Below are positions 8,355-15,630 of a DNA stretch of 64,000 bases, piece after piece. Positions within the stretch are counted from its first letter, which is position 1. Each line of letters starts with the position of its first letter. The translations under genes and the position numbers were made by a program. The notes below the pieces were generated by a model, which saw only the letters and a program-made list of their open reading frames with translations, had not been told where the DNA came from and did not search any database. This DNA is from DATIBQ01 sp964573395 (GTDB lineage Bacteria; Patescibacteriota; Minisyncoccia; Phycocordibacterales; UBA9973), in the NCBI GenBank assembly GCA_964573395.1, contig CAZNJI010000003.1:1-64000 (forward strand), given 5' to 3'.

Positions 8355-9208
8355 AATCGTGCGAATTTTTTGAGTTTCTCTGCTGCTACTTTTTCCATTG
8401 CCAGAGCGGCAGCCTTTGCGTATTTGTAGGGAGTGGTTTCATCAGGGTGTTCCTGCAAAAAGAGCTTCAGTGCCTGCGTGTAGGTGGTACGAAGTTCGGT
8501 ATTAATGTGCACAATTGCCATCCCCGCTTCGATTGCGGCAGTAAAATCGGCATCGTTTCCCGATCCGCCATGCAGCACTAGCGGCACGCCGGCTGCTTCT
8601 TTAATAGCTTGTATGTGTTCAATATTAAGCCGCGGATCAGCGCCCCCTCTGAACATGCCGTGGATATTCCCTACTGCCGGAGCAAGCATATCGGCGCCAG
8701 TTTCCGCAACAAGCCGCTTCGCATCTTCAGGTGTCGTCAGATTCTCGAGTGTTACGCCTTCAGGGATGCCATCAAGGAGCGTTGACCCTTGGCCGATGTA
8801 ACCAAGCTCGACCTCAACGAGAATGTCTCGTCCTGAATTTCGCGCATAGGCTACGCACTCTTTTGCCACGGTAATGTTTTCTGGAAGTGAAAGCTTTGCA
8901 CCATCAAAAATAATTGAATCATAGCCAGCATCAATTGCCGCCTTCACCCCTTCAACGGAATAGTGATGATCAGCATTAAGAAAAATTGGCTGGTTATATT
9001 CTTCGCGAATGCTTTTTACGAGCGCAACTGCCTGATAGATACCAATGGCATCGCGTTCGCCTTCTGAGGTGCCGACAATAACCGGCAGGTTCAATTCCCT
9101 GGCCGCCCGCGCGATTGCGTGGAGCCCTTCGAGATTAGAGAAATTAAAGTGTCCAATTGCCCGCCTTGCTTCCGCAAACTCTGCCACATATTCCCGAAGG
9201 GTTTTCAT
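8351..9208 (-). CDS. fba: Class II fructose-bisphosphate aldolase family protein
   Basis: A 285-residue TIM barrel. The catalytic Asp and first zinc His are in FLNADHHYSVEGVKAA, the metal-site Glu in VEVELGYIGQG, and further zinc His residues in AVGNIHGMFRGG and VLHGGSGND, all class II hallmarks. It should interconvert fructose-1,6-bisphosphate with dihydroxyacetone phosphate and glyceraldehyde-3-phosphate. The tagatose-bisphosphate aldolase (GatY/KbaY) branch cannot be excluded. A TATAAT box ends 7 nt before the ATG, directly behind the terminator of the next gene, so the transcript should be leaderless. It is coupled to the FAD oxidase downstream. Confidence 0.9.
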   Translation of the reverse strand: MKTLREYVAEFAEARRAIGHFNFSNLEGLHAIARAARELNLPVIVGTSEGERDAIGIYQAVALVKSIREEYNQPIFLNADHHYSVEGVKAAIDAGYDSIIFDGAKLSLPENITVAKECVAYARNSGRDILVEVELGYIGQGSTLLDGIPEGVTLENLTTPEDAKRLVAETGADMLAPAVGNIHGMFRGGADPRLNIEHIQAIKEAAGVPLVLHGGSGNDADFTAAIEAGMAIVHINTELRTTYTQALKLFLQEHPDETTPYKYAKAAALAMEKVAAEKLKKFARL

Positions 9209-9220
9209 GGTGGGAATTAT

Positions 9221-9254
9221 AACAAAAAGCGCCCATTCAAAGAAGTTGGGCGCT
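9221..9254 (-). terminator. Terminator fused to the aldolase -10 box
   Basis: Stem AGCGCCCA/TGGGCGCT is followed by five Ts on the minus strand. The aldolase TATAAT starts within 4 nt of the T-run. The hairpin overlaps the stop codon of the 9253-9606 gene. Confidence 0.8.
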
Positions 9255-9606
9255 AGAGAAGAGTTATCTCTCCTTTTAGAAAGTCATGAGGAAAATCAAA
9301 ATCAGGGACATAAAAAATAATTGGTCGCGGACTATAGCCTGACGAATGAAACAACTTAAACAGACAATATCTTGGTTCATACGGCTCATTATGAGTTTCA
9401 AAAGAAAAAGTTGCCTCAAAAATTCTTTCTCCAAACTTTGAAAGAGTGGTAAATTTTACTTTTGTGATAATTCTTCGAAATTCACGAATATAACCATCTG
9501 TTCCAACAATTTTTATTAATACCTTTTTCTGTAAAATTGATGACCCGAAATATTCTCTTACGTCATCCTCGGCTTTCTTTAAATATTCTTTAAATATTTT
9601 ATTCAA
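9253..9606 (-). CDS. Hypothetical protein, 117 aa
   Basis: A soluble protein with a charged N-terminal helix, central beta-rich sequence and an aromatic C-terminus (SPRPIIFYVPDFDFPHDF). I recognise no family. The gene is AT-rich compared with the metabolic genes around it. It has a TTGACA-N16-TATAAA promoter and a private terminator, the same one-gene layout as other accessory ORFs in this window. Confidence 0.6.
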   Translation of the reverse strand: MNKIFKEYLKKAEDDVREYFGSSILQKKVLIKIVGTDGYIREFRRIITKVKFTTLSKFGERIFEATFSFETHNEPYEPRYCLFKLFHSSGYSPRPIIFYVPDFDFPHDFLKGEITLL

Positions 9607-9623
9607 AATTCAAGTTTTATATG

Positions 9624-9651
9624 TTTATATAGTAAATTTCTACACTGTCAA
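9624..9651 (-). promoter_or_regulatory. Promoter TTGACA-N16-TATAAA
   Basis: The -35 occupies 9651-9646 and the -10 occupies 9629-9624 on the minus strand. It serves the 117-aa gene starting at 9606. Confidence 0.65.
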
Positions 9652-9690
9652 TGGAGTTTATTTCTTAACTGAGTAGGCTATACTTAGCAC

Positions 9691-10680
9691 ATGCAAAACA
9701 TAGATTTTCTGGCTATCGGCGATGTGGTAACAGATGCGTTTATCAAGCTGAAGGAAGCGGAAGTGAAAGACTGCATCGATCACGGCCGCCAGGAGCTCTG
9801 CGTCTCGTTTGGCGACAAGATTCCCTATGAATCAGTGGAAGAAGTGCGCGCAGTTGGAAATTCCGCGAATGCTGCGGTAGCTGCCGCTCGGCTCGGGTTA
9901 AGTTCTGCCCTCCTTGCCCATGTAGGCGATGACCACCAAGGCAAAGGATGCCTGGAAGAGCTCCAAAAAAATAATGTTGATATTAGCCTAATGGGCGTTC
10001 ACAAAGGCCTGCCAACGAACTACCACTACGTGCTCTGGTACGGCGTTGAGCGAACCATTTTGGTAAAACATGCCCACTTCCCTGTTTCATTTCCAAAAGA
10101 TTTGCCGGCACCGAAAATGATTTACCTTTCTTCGCTCGGAGAAGGCACCGAACAGTACCACCAGGAAATTGCCGATTACGTAGAAGTGCACCCGGAAACA
10201 AAACTGGTATTCCAGCCGGGAACGTTTCAGATGAAAATGAGCATTGAATCGCTTGCTCGCATCTACCGAAATACCCATATTTTCTTCTGTAACGTTGAAG
10301 AAGCACAGCGGATTCTGAAAACGGACGAAAAAGACATTAAATCGCTTGCCGCGCAGTTCCATGCGCTCGGACCGAAGATAGTGATGATTACCGACGGCAT
10401 CAATGGCGCCTATGGCTCCAACGGAGAGCATCTTTACTTCATACCAGTGTACCCGCACGAGCCGTATGACCGAACCGGCGCCGGTGATGCATTCGCTTCC
10501 ACTGTTTCCGTAGCGCTCTTGATGGGCAAAAGCCTTGAAGAAGCCATGCGCTGGGGGCCGGTTAACTCGATGTCGGTGGTGCAACAGGTTGGCGCCCAGA
10601 AAGGATTGCTTTCCAAGGAAAAGCTTGACGACTATCTAGCCAAAGCGCCCGCAGATTACCAGGTAAAAACTTTGAGTTAA
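9691..10680 (+). CDS. PfkB-family carbohydrate kinase (ribokinase-like)
   Basis: A 329-residue sugar kinase. The N-terminal substrate region includes VGNSANAAVAAARLGL. PfkB signature 2, DRTGAGDAFASTVSVAL (about residues 257-273), supplies the catalytic Asp and the anion hole. Substrate is unclear: ribokinase, adenosine kinase and 6-phosphofructokinase-like roles are all possible, and a nearby pentose-phosphate cluster favours a sugar or nucleoside. A TATACT box ends 6 nt before the ATG, so the mRNA is probably leaderless. A small unknown gene follows after 3 bp. Confidence 0.88.
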   Translation: MQNIDFLAIGDVVTDAFIKLKEAEVKDCIDHGRQELCVSFGDKIPYESVEEVRAVGNSANAAVAAARLGLSSALLAHVGDDHQGKGCLEELQKNNVDISLMGVHKGLPTNYHYVLWYGVERTILVKHAHFPVSFPKDLPAPKMIYLSSLGEGTEQYHQEIADYVEVHPETKLVFQPGTFQMKMSIESLARIYRNTHIFFCNVEEAQRILKTDEKDIKSLAAQFHALGPKIVMITDGINGAYGSNGEHLYFIPVYPHEPYDRTGAGDAFASTVSVALLMGKSLEEAMRWGPVNSMSVVQQVGAQKGLLSKEKLDDYLAKAPADYQVKTLS

Positions 10681-10683
10681 CAT

Positions 10684-11181
10684 ATGCCGATTGAAAATCC
10701 ATTTTTTAAAAATGAAGATGAAAGAGAAGAGCTCGAAAAAGTAATTGACTCAGAAATTGAGAAAAATGAAAAAGTACGCGATCTTTTGCCATATAAATAT
10801 GGATTTGATCAGAAAGCGGAAGATCAAGAGCTCAACATAAACTCAGAAGCATTTTTGCTTGATAAAAGCTTGGAAGTAAATAAATCTGAATCAATAGAAA
10901 CCCAAAAAGCGCTCTTGGAAAAATTTCCTCGCGCTGAAGATTTGCGATCGGCCATCGAAAAAATAAGCGAATATCTAGAGATCAAAAAAGGTAAACCTGC
11001 CTATTCATATAGTCCCGATGAAATCATAAAAATTGAAATGCTAGAAAAAGAGTGTACGGAACTTTTGAAAAAAATTGGTGAAAATCCAAAAATACTGAAA
11101 GGAAACCCGATTCTACTCGACAGAAAATTAGATGAACTTTTCGTCACCTACCGAAGAGTAGTTGGATCCTCACAAAACTAA
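10684..11181 (+). CDS. Hypothetical charged helical protein, 165 aa
   Basis: Almost entirely charged and helical (ENPFFKNEDEREELEKVIDS at the start), with no membrane segment and no domain I recognise. It begins 3 bp after the PfkB kinase stop and must be cotranscribed with it. It ends exactly where the convergent transketolase gene ends. Many Patescibacteria carry short acidic proteins of this kind; function unknown. Confidence 0.6.
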   Translation: MPIENPFFKNEDEREELEKVIDSEIEKNEKVRDLLPYKYGFDQKAEDQELNINSEAFLLDKSLEVNKSESIETQKALLEKFPRAEDLRSAIEKISEYLEIKKGKPAYSYSPDEIIKIEMLEKECTELLKKIGENPKILKGNPILLDRKLDELFVTYRRVVGSSQN

Positions 11182-12180
11182 TTACTTTATTTTTTGAGAA
11201 AGCACCTTTTCTACTGCGTGCTTGATTGCTTCGCGACCAAGTTTATAGTGCTCGATCAGCTGGCTCATGGTACCCGATTGGCCGAACTCGTCTCGCACGC
11301 CAACGAAAGCAATAGGCGTTGATATGGTTTCAGAAAGAAATTCCGATACGGCACTTCCAAGCCCGCCGGCAACCTGGTGCTCTTCAACGGTTACCACTGC
11401 ACGAGCTTCTTTTGCTACTTGGCTTACGAGCTCAGTATCAAGGGGCTTAATCGTATGAATGTTTACCACCATTGCCTTCATGCCTTTCTTTTCAAGGTCG
11501 CGTGCTGCTAAGAGCGCTTGATGCACGAGCGAACCGGTTGCAATAATGGCAACATGGGCAACGCCGTCTGGCCGGTAAAAAATCTGTCCTTTTCCAATTT
11601 CAAACGGCGTTTCTTCAGTGGTAATAATGGGGGTTTTTTCTCGAGCTAAGCGCAAATAAGCAGCCGTATTTCCTTCGCCCAAGGCCAAAGTTGCCTTTTT
11701 GGCCTGGATCGCATCACAAGGCGAAACTACCGCCATGCGCGGCATTATCCGCATGAGCGCAATGTCTTCAATTGCCTGGTGCGTTCCCCCGTCTGGGCCA
11801 ACAGAAATACCCGCATGACTTCCCACGACAATTACTTTTTGATCGTTATACGCTATAGTCGTGCGAATCTGCTCCCAGTTCCTTCCCGGGCTGAACATCG
11901 CGTAGGAGCTCACAAATGGCAGTTTCCCCATTGCCGCCATCCCTGACGCAACCGTTACCAAATTCTGTTCTGCAACGCCGATCTCAACGAATCGTTCGGG
12001 AAATTTTTGCTTGAAAAGATGCATTTGCGTTGATTCGGTAAGATCGGCACAGAGCGCAACGATATTTTTTCGCGCTTCTCCGGCAATCGCAAGCCCCTCT
12101 CCAAACCCTTTGCGGATTGGCGCCTGTTCAACGTCGTCCATAAATAATTTTTGGTTTAATCGTAGTTCAGGGTTCAACAT
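11182..12180 (-). CDS. tktB: Transketolase, C-terminal subunit
   Basis: A 332-residue protein carrying the pyrimidine-binding and C-terminal domains of transketolase: EQNLVTVASGMAAMGKLPFV, SHAGISVGPDGGTHQAIEDI and VVTVEEHQVAGGLGSAV. It needs the N-terminal half (12835-13701) to form the thiamine-diphosphate active site, together moving two-carbon units between sugar phosphates. Split transketolases are known from archaea and many CPR bacteria. The halves here are not adjacent; two small genes and a 43-codon ORF lie between them. The opening MLNPELRLNQKLFMDD is echoed by that 43-codon ORF. Confidence 0.92.
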   Translation of the reverse strand: MLNPELRLNQKLFMDDVEQAPIRKGFGEGLAIAGEARKNIVALCADLTESTQMHLFKQKFPERFVEIGVAEQNLVTVASGMAAMGKLPFVSSYAMFSPGRNWEQIRTTIAYNDQKVIVVGSHAGISVGPDGGTHQAIEDIALMRIMPRMAVVSPCDAIQAKKATLALGEGNTAAYLRLAREKTPIITTEETPFEIGKGQIFYRPDGVAHVAIIATGSLVHQALLAARDLEKKGMKAMVVNIHTIKPLDTELVSQVAKEARAVVTVEEHQVAGGLGSAVSEFLSETISTPIAFVGVRDEFGQSGTMSQLIEHYKLGREAIKHAVEKVLSQKIK

Positions 12181-12305
12181 ACTGGTAAAGCTTTAAATGG
12201 CGCCACTTCTTGCCCCGTTGGAAACGCGAGCGCATTCGGTGAGCGTTTCTGTGCGGGGTCGTCCATGAAGACTTTCTGGTTCAGTTTTGCATTCGCATCT
12301 AACAT
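12174..12305 (-). pseudogene. 43-codon ORF resembling the start of transketolase C-subunit
   Basis: Translation begins MLDANAKLNQKVFMDD, matching MLNPELRLNQKLFMDD of the next gene at 11 of 16 positions, then diverges and stops at a TGA that overlaps the tktB ATG. The DNA of the two copies differs at many synonymous sites, so the duplication is not recent. The ATG follows directly on the TAA of the upstream gene. It is either a relic of a duplicated tktB start or a conserved leader peptide coupling translation into tktB. Confidence 0.55.
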
Positions 12306-12608
12306 TTATGACTCTTCAAGAATAACATGCTTTTCGAATCCGCCTTTCTCTTCTCGTTTTTTTGTCTGTGCTTTCTCTATTTCTTCATCAGAAAAACCTT
12401 TGAGTTTTTTGATAGCATCTAAAATTTCATAGATGTCAGCAAGCTCATCTACGTTCCTATCATCAACCACCTCTTTTGCTTCTTCAAGAAGCTTATGGAA
12501 AAGCTTTTCTTCGAATTCAATGGCATCAGCAATATGATACTTGTTTGGAATGCCTTTTTCATCGAGCACTTTAGGAATATGGTCGCGAACTAGCTTGTTA
12601 TATTGCAT
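12306..12608 (-). CDS. MazG-like / phosphoribosyl-ATP pyrophosphohydrolase-like protein
   Basis: A 100-residue all-alpha NTP pyrophosphohydrolase-like protein. It opens with the characteristic YNKLVRDHIPKVLDEKG, followed by FEEKLFHKLLEEAKEVVDD and DELADIYEILDAI, the E-E and E-x-x-D helices that bind magnesium in this family. It probably cleans non-canonical or excess nucleoside triphosphates, since no histidine pathway is visible. It lies between the two transketolase halves, 3 bp after the DUF1653 gene. Confidence 0.82.
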   Translation of the reverse strand: MQYNKLVRDHIPKVLDEKGIPNKYHIADAIEFEEKLFHKLLEEAKEVVDDRNVDELADIYEILDAIKKLKGFSDEEIEKAQTKKREEKGGFEKHVILEES

Positions 12609-12611
12609 ATA

Positions 12612-12848
12612 TTACGCATTAGTTATTAATTCAAACCGAGGAACTATTTTTCCTTCCCGCTCTTCCGTACTGAGAAAACGCTGCACCGATTGCACCCATA
12701 TTTTCGGCTCGGCAGTATTCTCATATATTACTACATCGTAGAGGTCGTCAGTTTCAGAATTTCTCCCAAGTGCAATGATTTTATAGATACCACCTTTATA
12801 GTGCCTCCATGTTTGGCCTGGTTTTAGCTCCATATTATTTGTGCTCAC
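12612..12848 (-). CDS. DUF1653 domain protein
   Basis: A 78-residue beta-rich protein with the DUF1653 pattern WRHYKGGIYKIIALGRNSET, DVVIYEN and a C-terminal W-V-QRFLS segment. Function is unknown. The ATG at 12848 overlaps the 3' end of the transketolase N-subunit by 14 nt; an internal ATG at 12833 would give 73 residues and no overlap. The overlap suggests translational coupling. Confidence 0.75.
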   Translation of the reverse strand: MSTNNMELKPGQTWRHYKGGIYKIIALGRNSETDDLYDVVIYENTAEPKIWVQSVQRFLSTEEREGKIVPRFELITNA

Positions 12849-13701
12849 TTTTTATTTTACCGCCAAGCGTGCGCAGTTCATTGAGCGCTATAGCCGCTTC
12901 TTCTTTATTCGGCGGTTTGCCGTGCCACTCGAACTTCCGTTCAAATTCTCGCACTCCTTTCCCAGGAATCGTACGTGCGATAATAACTGAAGGTTTTTCA
13001 AATACTGCTTTTGCCTGATTAATTGCATCAATAATTGCTTCAATGTTATGCCCGTCAATTTCCTGCACGTGCCAGTTAAACGATTCCCATTTAACCGAGA
13101 GCGGCTCAAGTGGCATGATGTTTTCGGTATAGCCGTCAATTTGGATATTATTGCGGTCGACGATTGCAATCAGATTGCGAAGTTTTTCTTTTCCGGCAAG
13201 CATGATGGCCTCCCATGAGTTCCCTTCTTGCAATTCTCCATCACTCATGAGGCAGTAAAAATATTTTGAGCTGGCAATCCCTTGATCCATCCGGTCAGCA
13301 ATGGCCATCCCCACCGCTTGCGAGAGTCCTGAACCAAGCGGGCCCGACGATGTTTCAAGCATCGGCAGATATTCGCGGTGCGGGTGCCCCTGAAGCCGTG
13401 AACCGAATTTTCGAAGCGTCTTTAATTCCTCTACCGGAAAATACCCGGCGTGGGCCATGGTTGCATAGAGCACCGGATTAATGTGTCCGTTTGAAAGCAC
13501 CAACCGATCGCGTTCCGGCCAACTTGGCTCTTCCGGCTTATGCCGGAGTACGTCAAAATAAAGCGCCGTAAAAATGTCTGCCATACCAAGTGGGCCAGCG
13601 GTGTGCCCGCTCCCCGCCTCAACAAGCATCGAAATAATTGACTCGCGAATGTCATTCGCAATCAATTCAAGTTCTCGTACGCTGTATCCTCCCTTCTTCA
13701 T
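12835..13701 (-). CDS. tktA: Transketolase, N-terminal (thiamine diphosphate-binding) subunit
   Basis: A 288-residue protein with EAGSGHTAGPLGMADIFTAL, the proton-relay SNGHINPVLYA, ETSSGPLGSGLSQAVGMAIA and the diphosphate/Mg motif MSDGELQEGNSWEA followed by IVDRNNIQIDGY (the GDG...NN motif, with SDG for GDG). It partners the C-terminal subunit at 11182-12180. It lies in the run rpiB-rpe-tktA, 7 bp after rpe, giving the non-oxidative pentose-phosphate branch as one transcript. Confidence 0.93.
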   Translation of the reverse strand: MKKGGYSVRELELIANDIRESIISMLVEAGSGHTAGPLGMADIFTALYFDVLRHKPEEPSWPERDRLVLSNGHINPVLYATMAHAGYFPVEELKTLRKFGSRLQGHPHREYLPMLETSSGPLGSGLSQAVGMAIADRMDQGIASSKYFYCLMSDGELQEGNSWEAIMLAGKEKLRNLIAIVDRNNIQIDGYTENIMPLEPLSVKWESFNWHVQEIDGHNIEAIIDAINQAKAVFEKPSVIIARTIPGKGVREFERKFEWHGKPPNKEEAAIALNELRTLGGKIKSEHK

Positions 13702-13708
13702 TCAACAG

Positions 13709-14398
13709 TTAGTTTATCGCTTTAAACGATTCTAGTGTACCGCGAATATCGTTGCTTCCAAAGAGCGCACTGCCGACAACAAGCCGCGTTGCGCCTGCAT
13801 CAATAAGTAAGGGCGCCGTTTCAAGTGTTACGCCGCCATCAACTGAAATTGGTCGCTCTTCTGCAAACGTTTTTATTTGTGTTATTTGCTTAAGTACTCG
13901 CTCATCAAACGGCTGCCCTTGAAAACCAACATGTTCAATTCCCATGCACTGAATAAAACGTATGTGCGGAAGAATTGGTACAAGCGTTTCTGGGTCGGTG
14001 GTGGTATTGAGCGCCATGCCGAATTCAATCTGTTCTTTGTAGTATTGGTCGATCGAAGCAAAAAAGGTTTTCCATTCGTCTTGCGGCAAACTCTCGATAT
14101 GGAAAATGATGCGAGTTGGCCCAAGCATGATAAGGGTTGGCAACACGGCTCGAGGGTCGGCAACCATCGCATCGATTTCAAAATTTATTTTATCCCACAA
14201 GGGTAAGCCCTGTTCTTCGCGCTCGATTGCCTCAAGTTGTTCAAGATTTTTTCCGTTGAACCACCACGTTTTATGCGGAGCGAATTTTCCATCTACCAAG
14301 TCGATTTGCATGAGCGGCGCCAAACCCGCTACTTGAGCAGCTTTTATTTCAATTTCGGTAAATGTCTCCGGAAGAACTGCGGGAATGATTTCAGTCAT
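13709..14398 (-). CDS. rpe: Ribulose-phosphate 3-epimerase family protein, altered metal site
   Basis: A 229-residue TIM barrel. Both catalytic Asp residues of Rpe align (IDLVDGKFAPH and SVDGGVTLET), and GFQGQPFDERVL matches the GFGGQxF loop. The two His that normally bind the metal appear replaced: the HxD of strand 2 reads QID and the DVHLM of strand 3 reads EIDAM. It may still epimerise ribulose-5-phosphate with a changed metal site, or act on a related sugar. I used the ATG at 14398 because the frame upstream overlaps rpiB. rpiB lies 4 bp upstream. Confidence 0.78.
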   Translation of the reverse strand: MTEIIPAVLPETFTEIEIKAAQVAGLAPLMQIDLVDGKFAPHKTWWFNGKNLEQLEAIEREEQGLPLWDKINFEIDAMVADPRAVLPTLIMLGPTRIIFHIESLPQDEWKTFFASIDQYYKEQIEFGMALNTTTDPETLVPILPHIRFIQCMGIEHVGFQGQPFDERVLKQITQIKTFAEERPISVDGGVTLETAPLLIDAGATRLVVGSALFGSNDIRGTLESFKAIN

Positions 14399-14402
14399 AG
14401 TA

Positions 14403-14837
14403 TTAAAATTGAGCGAGCCGACGGATATGGCGCTCGTCTTCGGAAAATTTCGTTTCAAGCCAAAGTTTCACTGCCTTTTTCGCTTCCGCAAGGTCCATAA
14501 ACCGCGCGCCAAGCGAGAGCACGTTTGCATTATTATGCTCGCGCGAAAGTTTAATGATTTCTTCGTTCCCTCCGTAGTACACTGCCGCTCGAACTCCTTT
14601 TATTCTATTTGACGCCATTGCTTCGCCCTGCCCCGAACCTCCAATGACGATTCCAAAACTAAGCGGTTCGGTTGATACCGCCGCCGCTACCGGGTCGATA
14701 TAATCGGGATAATCATCTTTTGCATCAAGCGCATGCGCGCCCTTATCAACGACTTCGTGACCTAATTCTTCCAAATAGGGCTTTAAACCTTCCTTTAGCT
14801 CAAATCCTGCATGGTCCGCTCCGATGTATATCTTCAT
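14403..14837 (-). CDS. rpiB: Ribose-5-phosphate isomerase B
   Basis: A 144-residue RpiB/LacAB protein: MKIYIGADHAGFELKE, then VIGGSGQGEAMASNRIKGVRAA and an NNANVLSLGAR segment. The active-site Cys of E. coli RpiB is Gly here, and Glu is present in GQGEA as in the mycobacterial type, which uses Glu as the base. It converts ribulose-5-phosphate to ribose-5-phosphate. A TACAAT box ends 7 nt before the ATG, so the rpiB-rpe-tktA transcript probably has no leader. Confidence 0.95.
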   Translation of the reverse strand: MKIYIGADHAGFELKEGLKPYLEELGHEVVDKGAHALDAKDDYPDYIDPVAAAVSTEPLSFGIVIGGSGQGEAMASNRIKGVRAAVYYGGNEEIIKLSREHNNANVLSLGARFMDLAEAKKAVKLWLETKFSEDERHIRRLAQF

Positions 14838-14876
14838 CTTCTAAATTGTATCACGAGCAAAGTGTCTTTTAAGCGA

Positions 14877-14965
14877 GCACGCATTTTTAGAAGCCTCGCG
14901 CAGGCGGGCAGCCGAGCGGATCAAAAACACACGAGTGTTTTATGGGTGCTTCTAAAAATGCGTGC
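14877..14965 (+). repeat. Folded repeat element, copy A
   Basis: Outer arms 14877-14894 and 14948-14965 form a perfect 18-bp stem. Inside are the conserved segment CGCAGGCGGGCAGCCGAG, closed by CTCG/CGAG, and a hairpin AAACAC-ACGA-GTGTTT. The same layout with different arm sequences occurs at 55204-55298 and 55323-55411. No coding potential and no terminal T-run. It lies between the YceI-like gene and rpiB. Confidence 0.75.
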
Positions 14966-14976
14966 GAACGGACTAT

Positions 14977-15606
14977 CTACTCTAACGGAACGATAATCTG
15001 CAATTGCATTTGTTTTTCGATAAGCGGAGTTGTCACGCCGTAATCGCTTAAGTTTACCGGGATGTCGGCCCGATATGCTCGATTTTCGTAGGTTACCGGA
15101 AAACTAATAGTTTTGGTAATTCCACGGACAACCAGTTTTCCGGAGACGGTAAAAGTTCCATCAGCTGCCTTTTTCCAGCTCACGACTGAAAAATTTGCCG
15201 TTGGAAATTTTGCCACATTTAAGAATGATGCGCCTTTTAAAAGCCCCACAACCCCTGCATCGGTTGCGGTAACACTATTGGTATCAATCGTAACTGAACC
15301 AACCAGTGTTCCGGTAATGAGCTGAAAGTTCGGCAGAATCGATTCAAACGATCCGATAATTTGCTTTTCGGGAGTCGTTCCAAAAAACGAAACCTTCACG
15401 CCTGCATTATTAATTTTTCCGTTTTCGGGCGGCAAAAGCAGGTTTTCAGGTTCCGGATCCGGCGCTACATCAAGAGCCGGTTCAGTAACTACTTGGCTTG
15501 AAGGAGGAACAACCGCAGCTTCCTGCCCGTTCCATTTTGAAATAGTAATATGCGTTGCCCCAAACCCAAGCGCAATTGCAAGAATTGCAATGACGAGAAA
15601 TTTCAT
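14977..15606 (-). CDS. YceI-like family protein, membrane-anchored
   Basis: A 209-residue exported protein. A hydrophobic N-terminus (MKFLVIAILAIALGFGA) and a Pro-rich linker lead to a YceI-type beta-barrel with VSGKLVVRGITKTISFPV. YceI proteins bind isoprenoid-like lipids in a hydrophobic pocket; a role in the cell envelope is inferred. A TATAAT box ends 6 nt before the ATG, giving a leaderless mRNA. Confidence 0.82.
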   Translation of the reverse strand: MKFLVIAILAIALGFGATHITISKWNGQEAAVVPPSSQVVTEPALDVAPDPEPENLLLPPENGKINNAGVKVSFFGTTPEKQIIGSFESILPNFQLITGTLVGSVTIDTNSVTATDAGVVGLLKGASFLNVAKFPTANFSVVSWKKAADGTFTVSGKLVVRGITKTISFPVTYENRAYRADIPVNLSDYGVTTPLIEKQMQLQIIVPLE

Positions 15607-15630
15607 TCTTTGATTATAACAATAAAATTG

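Noticed and set aside
14877..14965. Folded element as an ordinary terminator
   Set aside because: No T-run follows the outer stem on either strand, and the conserved bases lie in the inner loops rather than the stem.
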